Assembly: GCA_016935885.1 (NCBI GenBank)
Contig: JAFGQA010000219.1
Location: 1 to 8,643 of the forward strand
Length of the DNA: 8,643 bases
From: Phycisphaerae bacterium
Lineage (GTDB): Bacteria; Planctomycetota; Phycisphaerae; UBA1845; UTPLA1
Reading direction: 5' to 3'
Position 1 is the stretch's first letter, and the number at the start of each line of letters is the position of its first letter. A model generated the notes under the pieces. It worked only from the letters and a program-made list of their open reading frames with translations. It made no database searches and was not told the DNA's origin. The position numbers and the translations under genes are program-made. Below, one piece after another: positions 1 to 5,800 of the stretch.

Positions 1-1616
1 ACGCGGACACCAACTGGGCCAACCGGGCCGGCAGCTACGGCGGCGGCCTGGCGTGCAACAACGCCACGGTGTCCCTGGCCAACGTGTCGTTCGTCAACAA
101 CGTGGCCACCCAGTACTCCGGCGGGCTCGACGCCTCGGACTGCGTCGTGTCGGGAACGAACGTGCTCTTCCAGGGGAACCAGTGCCTGGTCTACGACGGG
201 GGCGGGACATACCTGGAGTACGGCAACGCCACGCTGAGGGACTTGACGTTCACGAGCAACAGCGCCGCCCGCTACGGCGGCGGGCTCTGCCTGTACGAGG
301 GGGTCGCGCGGCTCACGTCCTGCCACGTGCAGGACGGCCGCGCAGCGGCCGGCGGCGGCATCGCCGTGGATGGGGGCGTCGCCTACGTGAGCGCCGCGAC
401 CGTGGAGGTGAACCGCGCCACGGACGGAGGCGGCGGCATCTTGGTCTTCTCTTCCGGGGTGCTGCGCGGCACCAACCTGGTTGTGAGGGGCAACGACGGC
501 GACAGCGACCGGGACACCAGCGGGCAGGGAGGCGGCCTGTTGGTAAGCGGCGAGTCGAGCGTTTACCTCTACGGGACCAACGGGATGTCGGTCATCAGCA
601 GCAACGCCGGCTACTTCGGCGGGGGCGCGTTCGTGAGCAATGGGCTCCTGTACGTCAGCGGGAAGGCCTGGATCGAGGGCAACACGGCCACCAACGGCGG
701 CGGCCTCTACGTGGCCGCGGGCACGGCGGAGGTCTACAACGCCTACGTCCTGCGGAACGCGGCGGCCGCCCACGGCGGCGGCGCGTTCGTCTGCACCAAT
801 TCCTTTGTCGGCATGCTGAACTGCCTGGTCGCGGAGAACAGGATGAGCCCCGCCGGCTGGGGAGGCGGCATCCGCAACTGGTACGGCGACCTGGATCTCA
901 TCGGCTGCACGATCGTCAGCAACACCGTCGGCGGCGTCGAGTGCTCGGTCGGGGGCAGCACCCTCGACATGGCCGGGTGCATCGTCTACGGACATGCCCT
1001 CGTCAGCGTCACGCCCGGGTTCACCGTGCAGTACTCCGATGTCGAGGGCGGCTACCCGGGCACGGGCAACTACGATGCGGAGCCCCTCCTGAACAACGAC
1101 AACTACCATCTGACCGCGTGGTCGCCGTGCCGCGACCAGGGCTGGCTGGTGATGGGCGACCGCGACGTGGACAACGAGGCGCGCATGGGCAACTTCGACA
1201 CCGGCTTCGACGAGTACATCGACGGCGACAACGACAACCTGCCGGACGTCGTCGAAACGGACACCGGCGCCTGGGCCGACGACGCCGACATGGGCACCGA
1301 CCCGGCCGACGACGACTCCGATGACGACGGGGTCAAGGACGGCGACGAGTGGCTGGCGGACACGGACCCGAACAAGGCCGGCTCCTTCCTGCGCATCACG
1401 AACATCTACAAGACCGGCGCGGTCTGGGTCAGGTGGGTCGGCGGGACCAACGCCACGCGGTGGTTCGAGGTAGCCGAGGACTTCCACGAAACGAACTCGC
1501 CCGACTGGCAGATCATTTCGACCGAGCCCGCGCCGACGTCGGGAGAAGGCTTTGGCCCGGACGGCTTCACGACGAACTGCGCGGTCTACCGCATCCGCGC
1601 CACGCGGTTCCCGTAG
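1..1616 (+). CDS. Secreted parallel beta-helix (Pmp-like repeat) surface protein, 3' part
   Basis: The gene enters from the left. The frame is open from base 3, giving 537 residues to a TAG at 1614-1616, so no true start is visible. The first two thirds hold about eleven GGG[ILA]-type turns (GGGL, GGGI, GGGA) alternating with FxxN-like segments such as FVNN, FQGN and FTSN. This is the pattern of right-handed parallel beta-helices and of chlamydial polymorphic outer-membrane proteins. From about base 1218 to 1375 comes an Asp-rich linker (DGDNDN, DSDDDGVKDGDE) resembling thrombospondin-type-3 or EF-hand-like calcium loops. The last 80 residues are a small domain with WVRWVGG and a Trp-Gln-Ile strand, common at the C-termini of PVC surface proteins. 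It is probably exported, with an adhesive or structural role; the signal peptide would lie outside the window. No catalytic motif is seen. It converges with the PIN gene. Confidence 0.85.
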   Translation, partial: ADTNWANRAGSYGGGLACNNATVSLANVSFVNNVATQYSGGLDASDCVVSGTNVLFQGNQCLVYDGGGTYLEYGNATLRDLTFTSNSAARYGGGLCLYEGVARLTSCHVQDGRAAAGGGIAVDGGVAYVSAATVEVNRATDGGGGILVFSSGVLRGTNLVVRGNDGDSDRDTSGQGGGLLVSGESSVYLYGTNGMSVISSNAGYFGGGAFVSNGLLYVSGKAWIEGNTATNGGGLYVAAGTAEVYNAYVLRNAAAAHGGGAFVCTNSFVGMLNCLVAENRMSPAGWGGGIRNWYGDLDLIGCTIVSNTVGGVECSVGGSTLDMAGCIVYGHALVSVTPGFTVQYSDVEGGYPGTGNYDAEPLLNNDNYHLTAWSPCRDQGWLVMGDRDVDNEARMGNFDTGFDEYIDGDNDNLPDVVETDTGAWADDADMGTDPADDDSDDDGVKDGDEWLADTDPNKAGSFLRITNIYKTGAVWVRWVGGTNATRWFEVAEDFHETNSPDWQIISTEPAPTSGEGFGPDGFTTNCAVYRIRATRFP

Positions 1617-1638
1617 GAAGGACGGATCGGCGGATCCT

Positions 1639-1663
1639 GACGGCGCTCCTCGAAGCCGCCGTC
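1639..1663. terminator. Candidate hairpin between convergent genes
   Basis: GACGGCG at 1639-1645 pairs perfectly with CGCCGTC at 1657-1663 around an 11-nt loop. It lies 23 bases after the beta-helix stop and 30 bases beyond the PIN stop on the other strand, where a bidirectional terminator would be expected. No T-tract follows on either strand, so it is not a canonical intrinsic terminator. Confidence 0.3.
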
Positions 1664-1692
1664 GGGCTGGGATCGTCTGCCCGCGGTGGGCC

Positions 1693-2193
1693 TCACGAGT
1701 CGAGCTGCTGCAGGAAGCGCGCGATGATCTCTTCCGTGATGTGACGGGGATTCAGGTCGTGAATCCTGTTGGCAGTTCTCACCGCTCGTAGGCGAGGAAG
1801 ATGTCCGGACGCGTGAAGAAGTACCATTGCTTCCAAGCCCCAGACCGGCCGGATGCCTGCGGCTTCGCACATCCTGCGGAGGCTGGTGTCATTGGTCAGA
1901 CAACCCCATCCTCTTCTCCGGGCAATCGCGAGACACAGCTTGTCGCCGGCAGAGAGGGGGCCGCCGCGCACAGCAGACTCGGCAAACTCTTCTAGAGTCG
2001 GCTCACAGATATGCAGCCCGACACGCCGTGCTTTTTCCACGGTCAGCGCGTTCACTTCGCGCAGGACTGGGAGGGCAACACGGAGATCCCAGAGGGAGGT
2101 GGCCATGATGCGCAAGACGCCTATGTCTGCCGCGACGTAGTCTATCAAGACATCGGCGTCGCTGATGAGGACCGTTGGCAGGGGCTGGCTCAA
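1693..2193 (-). CDS. PIN-domain ribonuclease, VapC/DUF3368-like putative toxin
   Basis: A 166-residue single-domain protein with the PIN pattern: SDADVLID near the N-terminus (D12/D14), E46 in LREVNAL, D84 in SAGDKLCLAIA and D102 in CLTNDTSL. These would be the acidic residues that hold Mg2+/Mn2+ for endoribonuclease activity. PIN proteins of this kind are usually toxins cleaving tRNA, rRNA or mRNA; the target here cannot be read. I chose the TTG at 2193-2191 because it overlaps the TGA of the upstream regulator (TTGA) and has a GGAG nine bases upstream. A TTG at 2208 would add five residues and has a poorer ribosome site. It is the second gene of the operon and translationally coupled to the XRE-ImmA protein, the likely antitoxin or regulator. 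All acidic positions are present, so it is probably active. The PIN fold is secure; toxin role is inferred. Confidence 0.85.
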   Translation of the reverse strand: MSQPLPTVLISDADVLIDYVAADIGVLRIMATSLWDLRVALPVLREVNALTVEKARRVGLHICEPTLEEFAESAVRGGPLSAGDKLCLAIARRRGWGCLTNDTSLRRMCEAAGIRPVWGLEAMVLLHASGHLPRLRAVRTANRIHDLNPRHITEEIIARFLQQLDS

Positions 2194-3284
2194 TGCGCCA
2201 GACTCCAAGAGGCGATTCGGGTCCGCATCTGTTCCAGAGACACCTCCAGTATCTCGGCTGCGCGGCCAATGCTGATCAGGCTCTTCTCAAGCGCTTCGCG
2301 GACTAGGAGATCCAATTTGCCTTCTTTGAATTCAGGCTCAGGCAAGGGGAAAGGCTCCGCCTTGATGGGAAGTGGTTTTCCGAAGCGCTGCCGGAAGTAG
2401 GTCCTGAAGTCTGCCCAAATGGACGAACCGACTTCTTGCACCTCCATCAGACGATAGAGAACAACCGCGTAGCTGACTTGGAAATGGCACTTGGCTTTCA
2501 TGACGCGGTCCACAAAATGCAGGCCCCGATCGGAATTCCAGACTCGTCCGAAAGCATCTTCTGGCATTAGGAAGTATCCTGCGAACGCATTTGCCTCTTT
2601 CTCCTCCCTGTCATCTTCAAGCCGGTCTGAGCCATCATAGCTGGCCTGATGCATAATCAGGTGTCCCAGTTCATGGGCCGCCGAGAAGATGCGCTTCTCC
2701 ACGGGGATGGACTTGCTGGTATTGACTGCGATAGCCGGCCCTTTGTCCTTCTCACCTACCGACAAGCCGAAGTACTTCTCGAGCCGCGACGGCGCTTGGT
2801 ACACCTTGATACCTGCCCTATCGAGCACATCGCAGATATCAGCAACCGGACACTCGGGATGGAGTTTGAGCCTCTTCCTGGCTGACTGGGCGACGGCTTG
2901 TGGTTCCTTCCCCACCACATTAGATTCGCTGATGGCCGGTGCTTCCCTCACTCCGAGCATGTCCTCGAGTTCGTTGAAATCCCTCAGCCACAGCGAAACG
3001 CGAGTTGCGATATCCTCGCGCTCGGCCCTCTGCTGAGCAGTCAGGGTTTTCTGAGAGCGGAAACGAAGACTCTCCAGTTGAGGCACCTCGCGAACCAGAT
3101 CCATGATGGAGACGTCGAGCGCGTCGGCAATCTTCTGCAGATTGCTCACGCGAGGCTCGGCGGCGCCGGTCTCGATGGCCCGATAGGCATTTCTGCTGAT
3201 CCCCGCCTTGTCGGCGATCTCGCCTTGATTGAGTCCCTTGAGAGCACGGAGCCGGCGAACGTTTCTGGCGATGTAGTCGGTCAT
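2190..3284 (-). CDS. XRE-family HTH regulator fused to ImmA/IrrE metallopeptidase
   Basis: A 364-residue protein. Residues 8-62 are an XRE/Cro-type helix-turn-helix (LRALKGLNQGEIADKAGIS, then IETGAAEPRVSNLQKIADAL). After a linker, residues 145-260 are an ImmA/IrrE zinc-peptidase domain with HELGH at 204-208 and the downstream glutamate region EEKEANAFAGYFLMP at 227-241. The ligands and catalytic Glu are intact. The tail (322-360) contains SIGRAAEILEVSLEQMR, like the C-terminal helices of many ImmA proteins and of UPF0175-type antitoxins. In this family (ImmA, IrrE/DdrO) the peptidase cleaves a repressor; XRE fusions also act as antitoxins. I chose the ATG at 3284: an ATG 15 bases upstream lies at the edge of the GGAGGAGGG ribosome site and would merely translate it. 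The gene overlaps the PIN gene at its end and is probably autoregulated through the inverted repeat at 3306-3334. Confidence 0.9.
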   Translation of the reverse strand: MTDYIARNVRRLRALKGLNQGEIADKAGISRNAYRAIETGAAEPRVSNLQKIADALDVSIMDLVREVPQLESLRFRSQKTLTAQQRAEREDIATRVSLWLRDFNELEDMLGVREAPAISESNVVGKEPQAVAQSARKRLKLHPECPVADICDVLDRAGIKVYQAPSRLEKYFGLSVGEKDKGPAIAVNTSKSIPVEKRIFSAAHELGHLIMHQASYDGSDRLEDDREEKEANAFAGYFLMPEDAFGRVWNSDRGLHFVDRVMKAKCHFQVSYAVVLYRLMEVQEVGSSIWADFRTYFRQRFGKPLPIKAEPFPLPEPEFKEGKLDLLVREALEKSLISIGRAAEILEVSLEQMRTRIASWSLAH

Positions 3285-3305
3285 GGTCCCTCCTCCCATG
3301 TTGCC

Positions 3306-3334
3306 GCTAACTAACGTACACGAAACGAGTTAGC
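3306..3334. promoter_or_regulatory. Inverted-repeat operator candidate
   Basis: GCTAACT at 3306-3312 and its exact reverse complement AGTTAGC at 3328-3334 lie 22 bases apart start to start, about two DNA turns. The arms bracket the -10 box of the leftward promoter, the geometry expected for a dimeric XRE repressor blocking its own promoter. That the XRE-ImmA protein binds here is inference. Confidence 0.5.
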
Positions 3335-3341
3335 TTGTCAA
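3313..3341 (-). promoter_or_regulatory. Candidate sigma-70 promoter of the XRE-ImmA/PIN operon
   Basis: Reading leftward, a perfect -35 TTGACA (3341-3336) is followed 17 bases later by TACGTT (3318-3313), a weak but spaced -10. Transcription would start near 3306, giving a leader of about 20 bases that carries the GGAGGAGGG ribosome site. The perfect -35 box and the AT-rich surroundings in an otherwise GC-rich window support it. Confidence 0.55.
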
Positions 3342-3361
3342 AAAATAGTTGTTCTTTTTTA

Positions 3362-3391
3362 TTGACTAGTATACGTGTCACGCGGTATTCT
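3362..3391 (+). promoter_or_regulatory. Candidate rightward sigma-70 promoter
   Basis: TTGACT (3362-3367) and TATTCT (3386-3391) are separated by 18 bases. A start near 3398 would give a leader of about 210 bases before the 42-aa gene. The spacer and -35 overlap an imperfect palindrome, TGACnnGTATACnnGTCA (3363-3380). A second pair, TTGTCA at 3335 and TTTATT at 3358 with 17-base spacing, is also possible, so the exact start is uncertain. Confidence 0.5.
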
Positions 3392-3396
3392 CGTGC

Positions 3397-3607
3397 CATG
3401 GAGATGGGAAAGGCCCATCCCCGCCCCTCAGTAAGGGCGCACAAACAGAACGCCTCCGGGCGCGCAAACACCCGGAGGCGAACGCAGCTCCGGAATCCAA
3501 GGGATGCTCGGAGCGCTTGGCCCGAAGGCCAACTTTGAGTGGTTACTTTTGTACCCGCCAGTAGGTCTGTCGTCAAGCCGTGGGCTCCCGGGAGGAGGTG
3601 GGGTTTG
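3397..3607 (+). ncRNA. Structured leader or small RNA with serial hairpins
   Basis: This stretch has no convincing gene, but its first 135 bases tile with stems: GATGGG/CCCATC (3403-3419), CGCCC/GGGCG (3422-3439), a perfect 10-bp stem of CGCCTCCGGG with CCCGGAGGCG (3451-3480), GCTCCG/CGGAGC (3487-3514) and TTGGCC-CGAA-GGCCAA (3517-3532). The CCTCCGGG arm of the third hairpin is also complementary, with one bulge, to the CCCGGGAGG that overlaps the ribosome site near 3588-3596. An alternative fold could therefore hide that site. It matches no RNA family I recognise. It may be the untranslated leader of the 42-aa gene or a separate small RNA; function is inferred from base pairing only. Confidence 0.45.
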
Positions 3608-3736
3608 ATGGCAGACATCAAGAAGCCAGCCGACGGGAAAGTGATCTTCGTCAAGTGGTTCCGCCATTGGCGGTCCGGGAAGATCATCTACGCGGAAGAC
3701 TACGGCAAGCACGCCTTTGCCATCCGTGTCAAGTAG
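3608..3736 (+). CDS. Small basic hypothetical protein, 42 aa
   Basis: An ATG at 3608 follows a strong GGAGGAGG (3591-3598) by nine bases and runs to a TAG at 3734-3736. The product is short, basic and aromatic: after an MADIKKPADGK start come KVIFVKWFRHW, RSGKIIYAEDYG and KHAFAIRVK, which look like three short beta strands separated by basic turns. There is no signal peptide, membrane helix or cysteine. I do not recognise the family. The strong ribosome site, codon-like composition and position just before a DUF2188 gene and a restriction-modification pair argue for a real gene. A nucleic-acid-binding or protein-binding role would suit the charge but is a guess. A strong hairpin begins five bases after the stop. 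Confidence 0.7.
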   Translation: MADIKKPADGKVIFVKWFRHWRSGKIIYAEDYGKHAFAIRVK

Positions 3737-3740
3737 ACCC

Positions 3741-3776
3741 GTGGGGGCGGCGCGCGGGAGTGCGCCGCCCCCCCAC
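3741..3776 (+). terminator. Very stable GC hairpin after the 42-aa gene
   Basis: GTGGGGGCGGCGC (3741-3753) pairs with GCGCCGCCCCCCCAC (3762-3776) over 13 base pairs, with a two-base bulge in the C-run and an 8-nt loop. It lacks a T-tract and sits only three bases before the ribosome site of the next gene. It may be a partial terminator or an RNA-stabilising processing hairpin that sets different levels for the two small genes. Confidence 0.5.
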
Positions 3777-3796
3777 GATAGGAGGAGTACGAACAA

Positions 3797-4036
3797 ATGA
3801 GCAGCAGATTCGTCTACAGACGAGCCCCGCGTGAGTGGGTGAACAAGAGAACCGATGCAGACCGCGCTGGAAGCATTCACCGCACACAGGGCGCAGCCGA
3901 GCGAGCGGCGCGTGAGATGCTTCGCGCCTCCGGCGGTGGCGAACTGATTACTGCTGGACTGGATGGCAAAATCCGAAGCAAGGACACCATCCCGCCCGGT
4001 AACGATCCGTGCCCGCCGCGTGACCGCGAGCACTAG
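3797..4036 (+). CDS. DUF2188 domain protein
   Basis: A 79-residue protein starting at an ATG preceded by TAGGAGGAG (3779-3787) at a nine-base spacing. The sequence follows the DUF2188 pattern: W14 with VNK after it, an Ala/Gly-Ser stretch and T30, then an amphipathic Ala-rich helix (GAAERAAREMLRASGGG), GELITAGLDGKIRSKD and the closing GNDPCPPR. DUF2188 is a small fold of unknown function found in bacteria and phages; no enzymatic residues are known to me. It covers the whole protein, so this is a full-length stand-alone copy. It is the second small gene of the rightward unit and ends about 100 bases before mod, behind a hairpin. Any role in the restriction system, such as control or self-protection, is unproven. 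Domain assignment is from memory of the family pattern. Confidence 0.8.
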   Translation: MSSRFVYRRAPREWVNKRTDADRAGSIHRTQGAAERAAREMLRASGGGELITAGLDGKIRSKDTIPPGNDPCPPRDREH

Positions 4037-4040
4037 AAGA

Positions 4041-4076
4041 AGCGGGGCGTGCGTTGTCGACAACTCGCGCCCCGCT
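4041..4076 (+). terminator. Probable terminator after the DUF2188 gene
   Basis: AGCGGGGCG (4041-4049) pairs with CGCCCCGCT (4068-4076). The stem continues inward with two mismatches to a self-complementary TTGTCGACAA apex, giving a long hairpin starting four bases after the stop codon. A weak CTTGGCCTTTC follows rather than a clean T-tract, and GGCC-TTTC-GGCC (4080-4091) can form a second small hairpin. It probably reduces read-through into mod. Confidence 0.55.
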
Positions 4077-4137
4077 CTTGGCCTTTCGGCCCGAGTCTGG
4101 TACTCTCCCGCGTGAACCCAGGGTTCGCTACGCAGCC

Positions 4138-5799
4138 ATGCCGACGCTCGACTGGATAGGCAAGAAGGCGGTGGTGGGGCATCACAAGGAGGTGCCGTTC
4201 CATCTGCTCCGCTGCAACCGGGAACTCTCCGTGGGCGATCCCGGCTCGGGGAATCTCCTGGTCCAAGGCGACAACCTTGTCGCCCTGAAAGCTCTCCTGC
4301 CCCATTACGGCGGTCAGGTGAAGTGCATCTACATAGACCCGCCATACAACACGGGCGATGAGAGCTGGGTCTACAATGATAACGTCCGAAGTCCGGAGAT
4401 AGAAGAATGGATCGGGCACGTTGTGGGACGGGAAACAGACGACCTGTCGCGGCACGACAAATGGCTCTGTATGATGTATCCCCGATTGTCTCTGCTGCGA
4501 CTCTTCCTTCGGGAAGACGGCGTGCTATTCGTGAGCATCGATGAGAATGAGGAGGGCTACCTACGCCTTCTCATGGATGAGATTTTCGGCCGCCACAACG
4601 CTCTGGGCACGCTGGTGTGGAAACGACGGAGTTCCTCGGCTATGCGCGGCACTCCGCTGTCGGTCGACCATGAATACGTGCTGTGCTATGCAACGAATGC
4701 TCGCAGCGCAACACTGTATGGATTGGAGAAAGGAATCGAGTCATACCCTCACGTTGATGAACGAGGGCATTACGCCAGCACGGACTTGACGGTTGGGATG
4801 TCTCGCGAGGCCCGGCCCGGTCAGTACTACCCGATAACGAATCCTAGAACTGGGAGAGTCTACCAGCCCAATCCAGAGCGGGTCTGGCGGTTCTACCCCC
4901 AGACGATGAAGGCCGTGATCGCAGACGGGCTGATCATCTGGCCCGATGATGTCGGCGGGAAGATGGAAAGACCGCGGTACAAGACCTACTACGATCCAAA
5001 CACGGACAAGCCGAAACCCGTTTCAAGTTGGATCGAGAGCGCTGGCGGCGAGAAGGGGCGCGATGCCGAGCAAGCTGAGTACGATCTGACGATCCTGTCC
5101 AGCGGCATGAATCAAGAAGGTGGCAGACTCCTACAACAACTCCTCGGCACAAAGGCTTTCGCGTACCCCAAGCCCATGTCATTGGTCATGTCGCTGCTGC
5201 GTGCGGCGACAAAGAACGACGATATCGTCCTCGACTCGTTTGCCGGCTCAGGCACGACCGGACACGCCGTTCTCAGTCTCAACCAACAGGACGCAGGAAG
5301 GCGACGGTTCGTTCTTGTCGAGATGGAACAGGATATCTCGCGCCAGATCACAACCGAACGGCTCGGTCGCGCATGCAGAGGTTATGCGAGACCCGACGGC
5401 AGGAGAGTCCAAGGACTTGGCGGTGGTTTTCGCTACTGCGAGCTTGGGCCTCCTCTTTTCGATGCCGATGGGCAGATCCGCGCGGAAGTGTCGTTCGCAG
5501 AACTGGCGCAGCACGTCTTCTTCATGGAAACGGGTGAACCACTCCCGAAGCGGGCGACCGCACGGTCGCCTCTGCTCGGAGTCGCGAAAGGCACGGCCGT
5601 CTACTTGCTGTACAACGGGATACTTCGCGACAAGGATCCACGCGGCGGCAATGTGCTGACCAGCGCTCTGTTGAAGACTCTGCCGAAGCATGACGGCCCG
5701 AAAATCATCTATGGCACCAGTTGCCGCATCAGCGTGGCGCGGCTGGATCGAGAACGCATAACGTTCCGGCAAATCCCGTACGAGGTCAGGGTTTCCTGA
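4138..5799 (+). CDS. mod: Type III restriction-modification DNA methyltransferase (Mod)
   Basis: A 553-residue adenine-N6 methyltransferase. The catalytic motif IV, DPPY, is at residues 67-70 (CIYIDPPYNTGDESW). The SAM-binding motif I, FAGSGT, comes later at 368-373 (VLDSFAGSGTTGHAV). This beta-class order is typical of type III Mod proteins. FVSIDENEEGYLRLLMDEIFG (131-151) is another family hallmark. The variable stretch from about 170 to 345 is the likely target-recognition region, so the site cannot be predicted. Mod gives sequence specificity to the Mod/Res complex and methylates one strand of the host site. I chose the ATG at 4138; the frame extends to a TTG at 4054, but that lies inside the terminator hairpin and the extra residues look non-conserved. 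No good ribosome site precedes 4138. A weak promoter (TTGGCC 4078, TACTCT 4101) is possible. It is at the short end for Mod proteins, with no sign of breakage. Confidence 0.92.
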   Translation: MPTLDWIGKKAVVGHHKEVPFHLLRCNRELSVGDPGSGNLLVQGDNLVALKALLPHYGGQVKCIYIDPPYNTGDESWVYNDNVRSPEIEEWIGHVVGRETDDLSRHDKWLCMMYPRLSLLRLFLREDGVLFVSIDENEEGYLRLLMDEIFGRHNALGTLVWKRRSSSAMRGTPLSVDHEYVLCYATNARSATLYGLEKGIESYPHVDERGHYASTDLTVGMSREARPGQYYPITNPRTGRVYQPNPERVWRFYPQTMKAVIADGLIIWPDDVGGKMERPRYKTYYDPNTDKPKPVSSWIESAGGEKGRDAEQAEYDLTILSSGMNQEGGRLLQQLLGTKAFAYPKPMSLVMSLLRAATKNDDIVLDSFAGSGTTGHAVLSLNQQDAGRRRFVLVEMEQDISRQITTERLGRACRGYARPDGRRVQGLGGGFRYCELGPPLFDADGQIRAEVSFAELAQHVFFMETGEPLPKRATARSPLLGVAKGTAVYLLYNGILRDKDPRGGNVLTSALLKTLPKHDGPKIIYGTSCRISVARLDRERITFRQIPYEVRVS

Positions 5800-5800
5800 G

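Noticed and set aside
53..1324. A 423-codon open frame overlapping the beta-helix gene
   Set aside because: The product is almost all Arg, Gly and Gln with no domain pattern. It is an out-of-frame shadow of a GC-rich repeat gene.
3285..3299. Upstream ATG adding five residues (MGGGT) to the XRE-ImmA protein
   Set aside because: Those codons are the Shine-Dalgarno sequence GGAGGAGGG of the better ATG at 3284.
3451..3480. CRISPR-like or transposon terminal repeat
   Set aside because: It is a single perfect inverted repeat with a 10-nt loop. There are no regular spaced copies, no target duplication and no transposase in the window.
4054..4137. N-terminal extension of Mod from a TTG
   Set aside because: The TTG is in the apex of a terminator-like hairpin with no ribosome site, and the added residues do not resemble Mod N-termini.
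3428..4345. A 305-codon open frame on the minus strand across the small genes and the start of mod
   Set aside because: It runs antisense through two genes with good ribosome sites and through two hairpins. Its product is low-complexity Pro/Arg/Ser with no recognisable motif.
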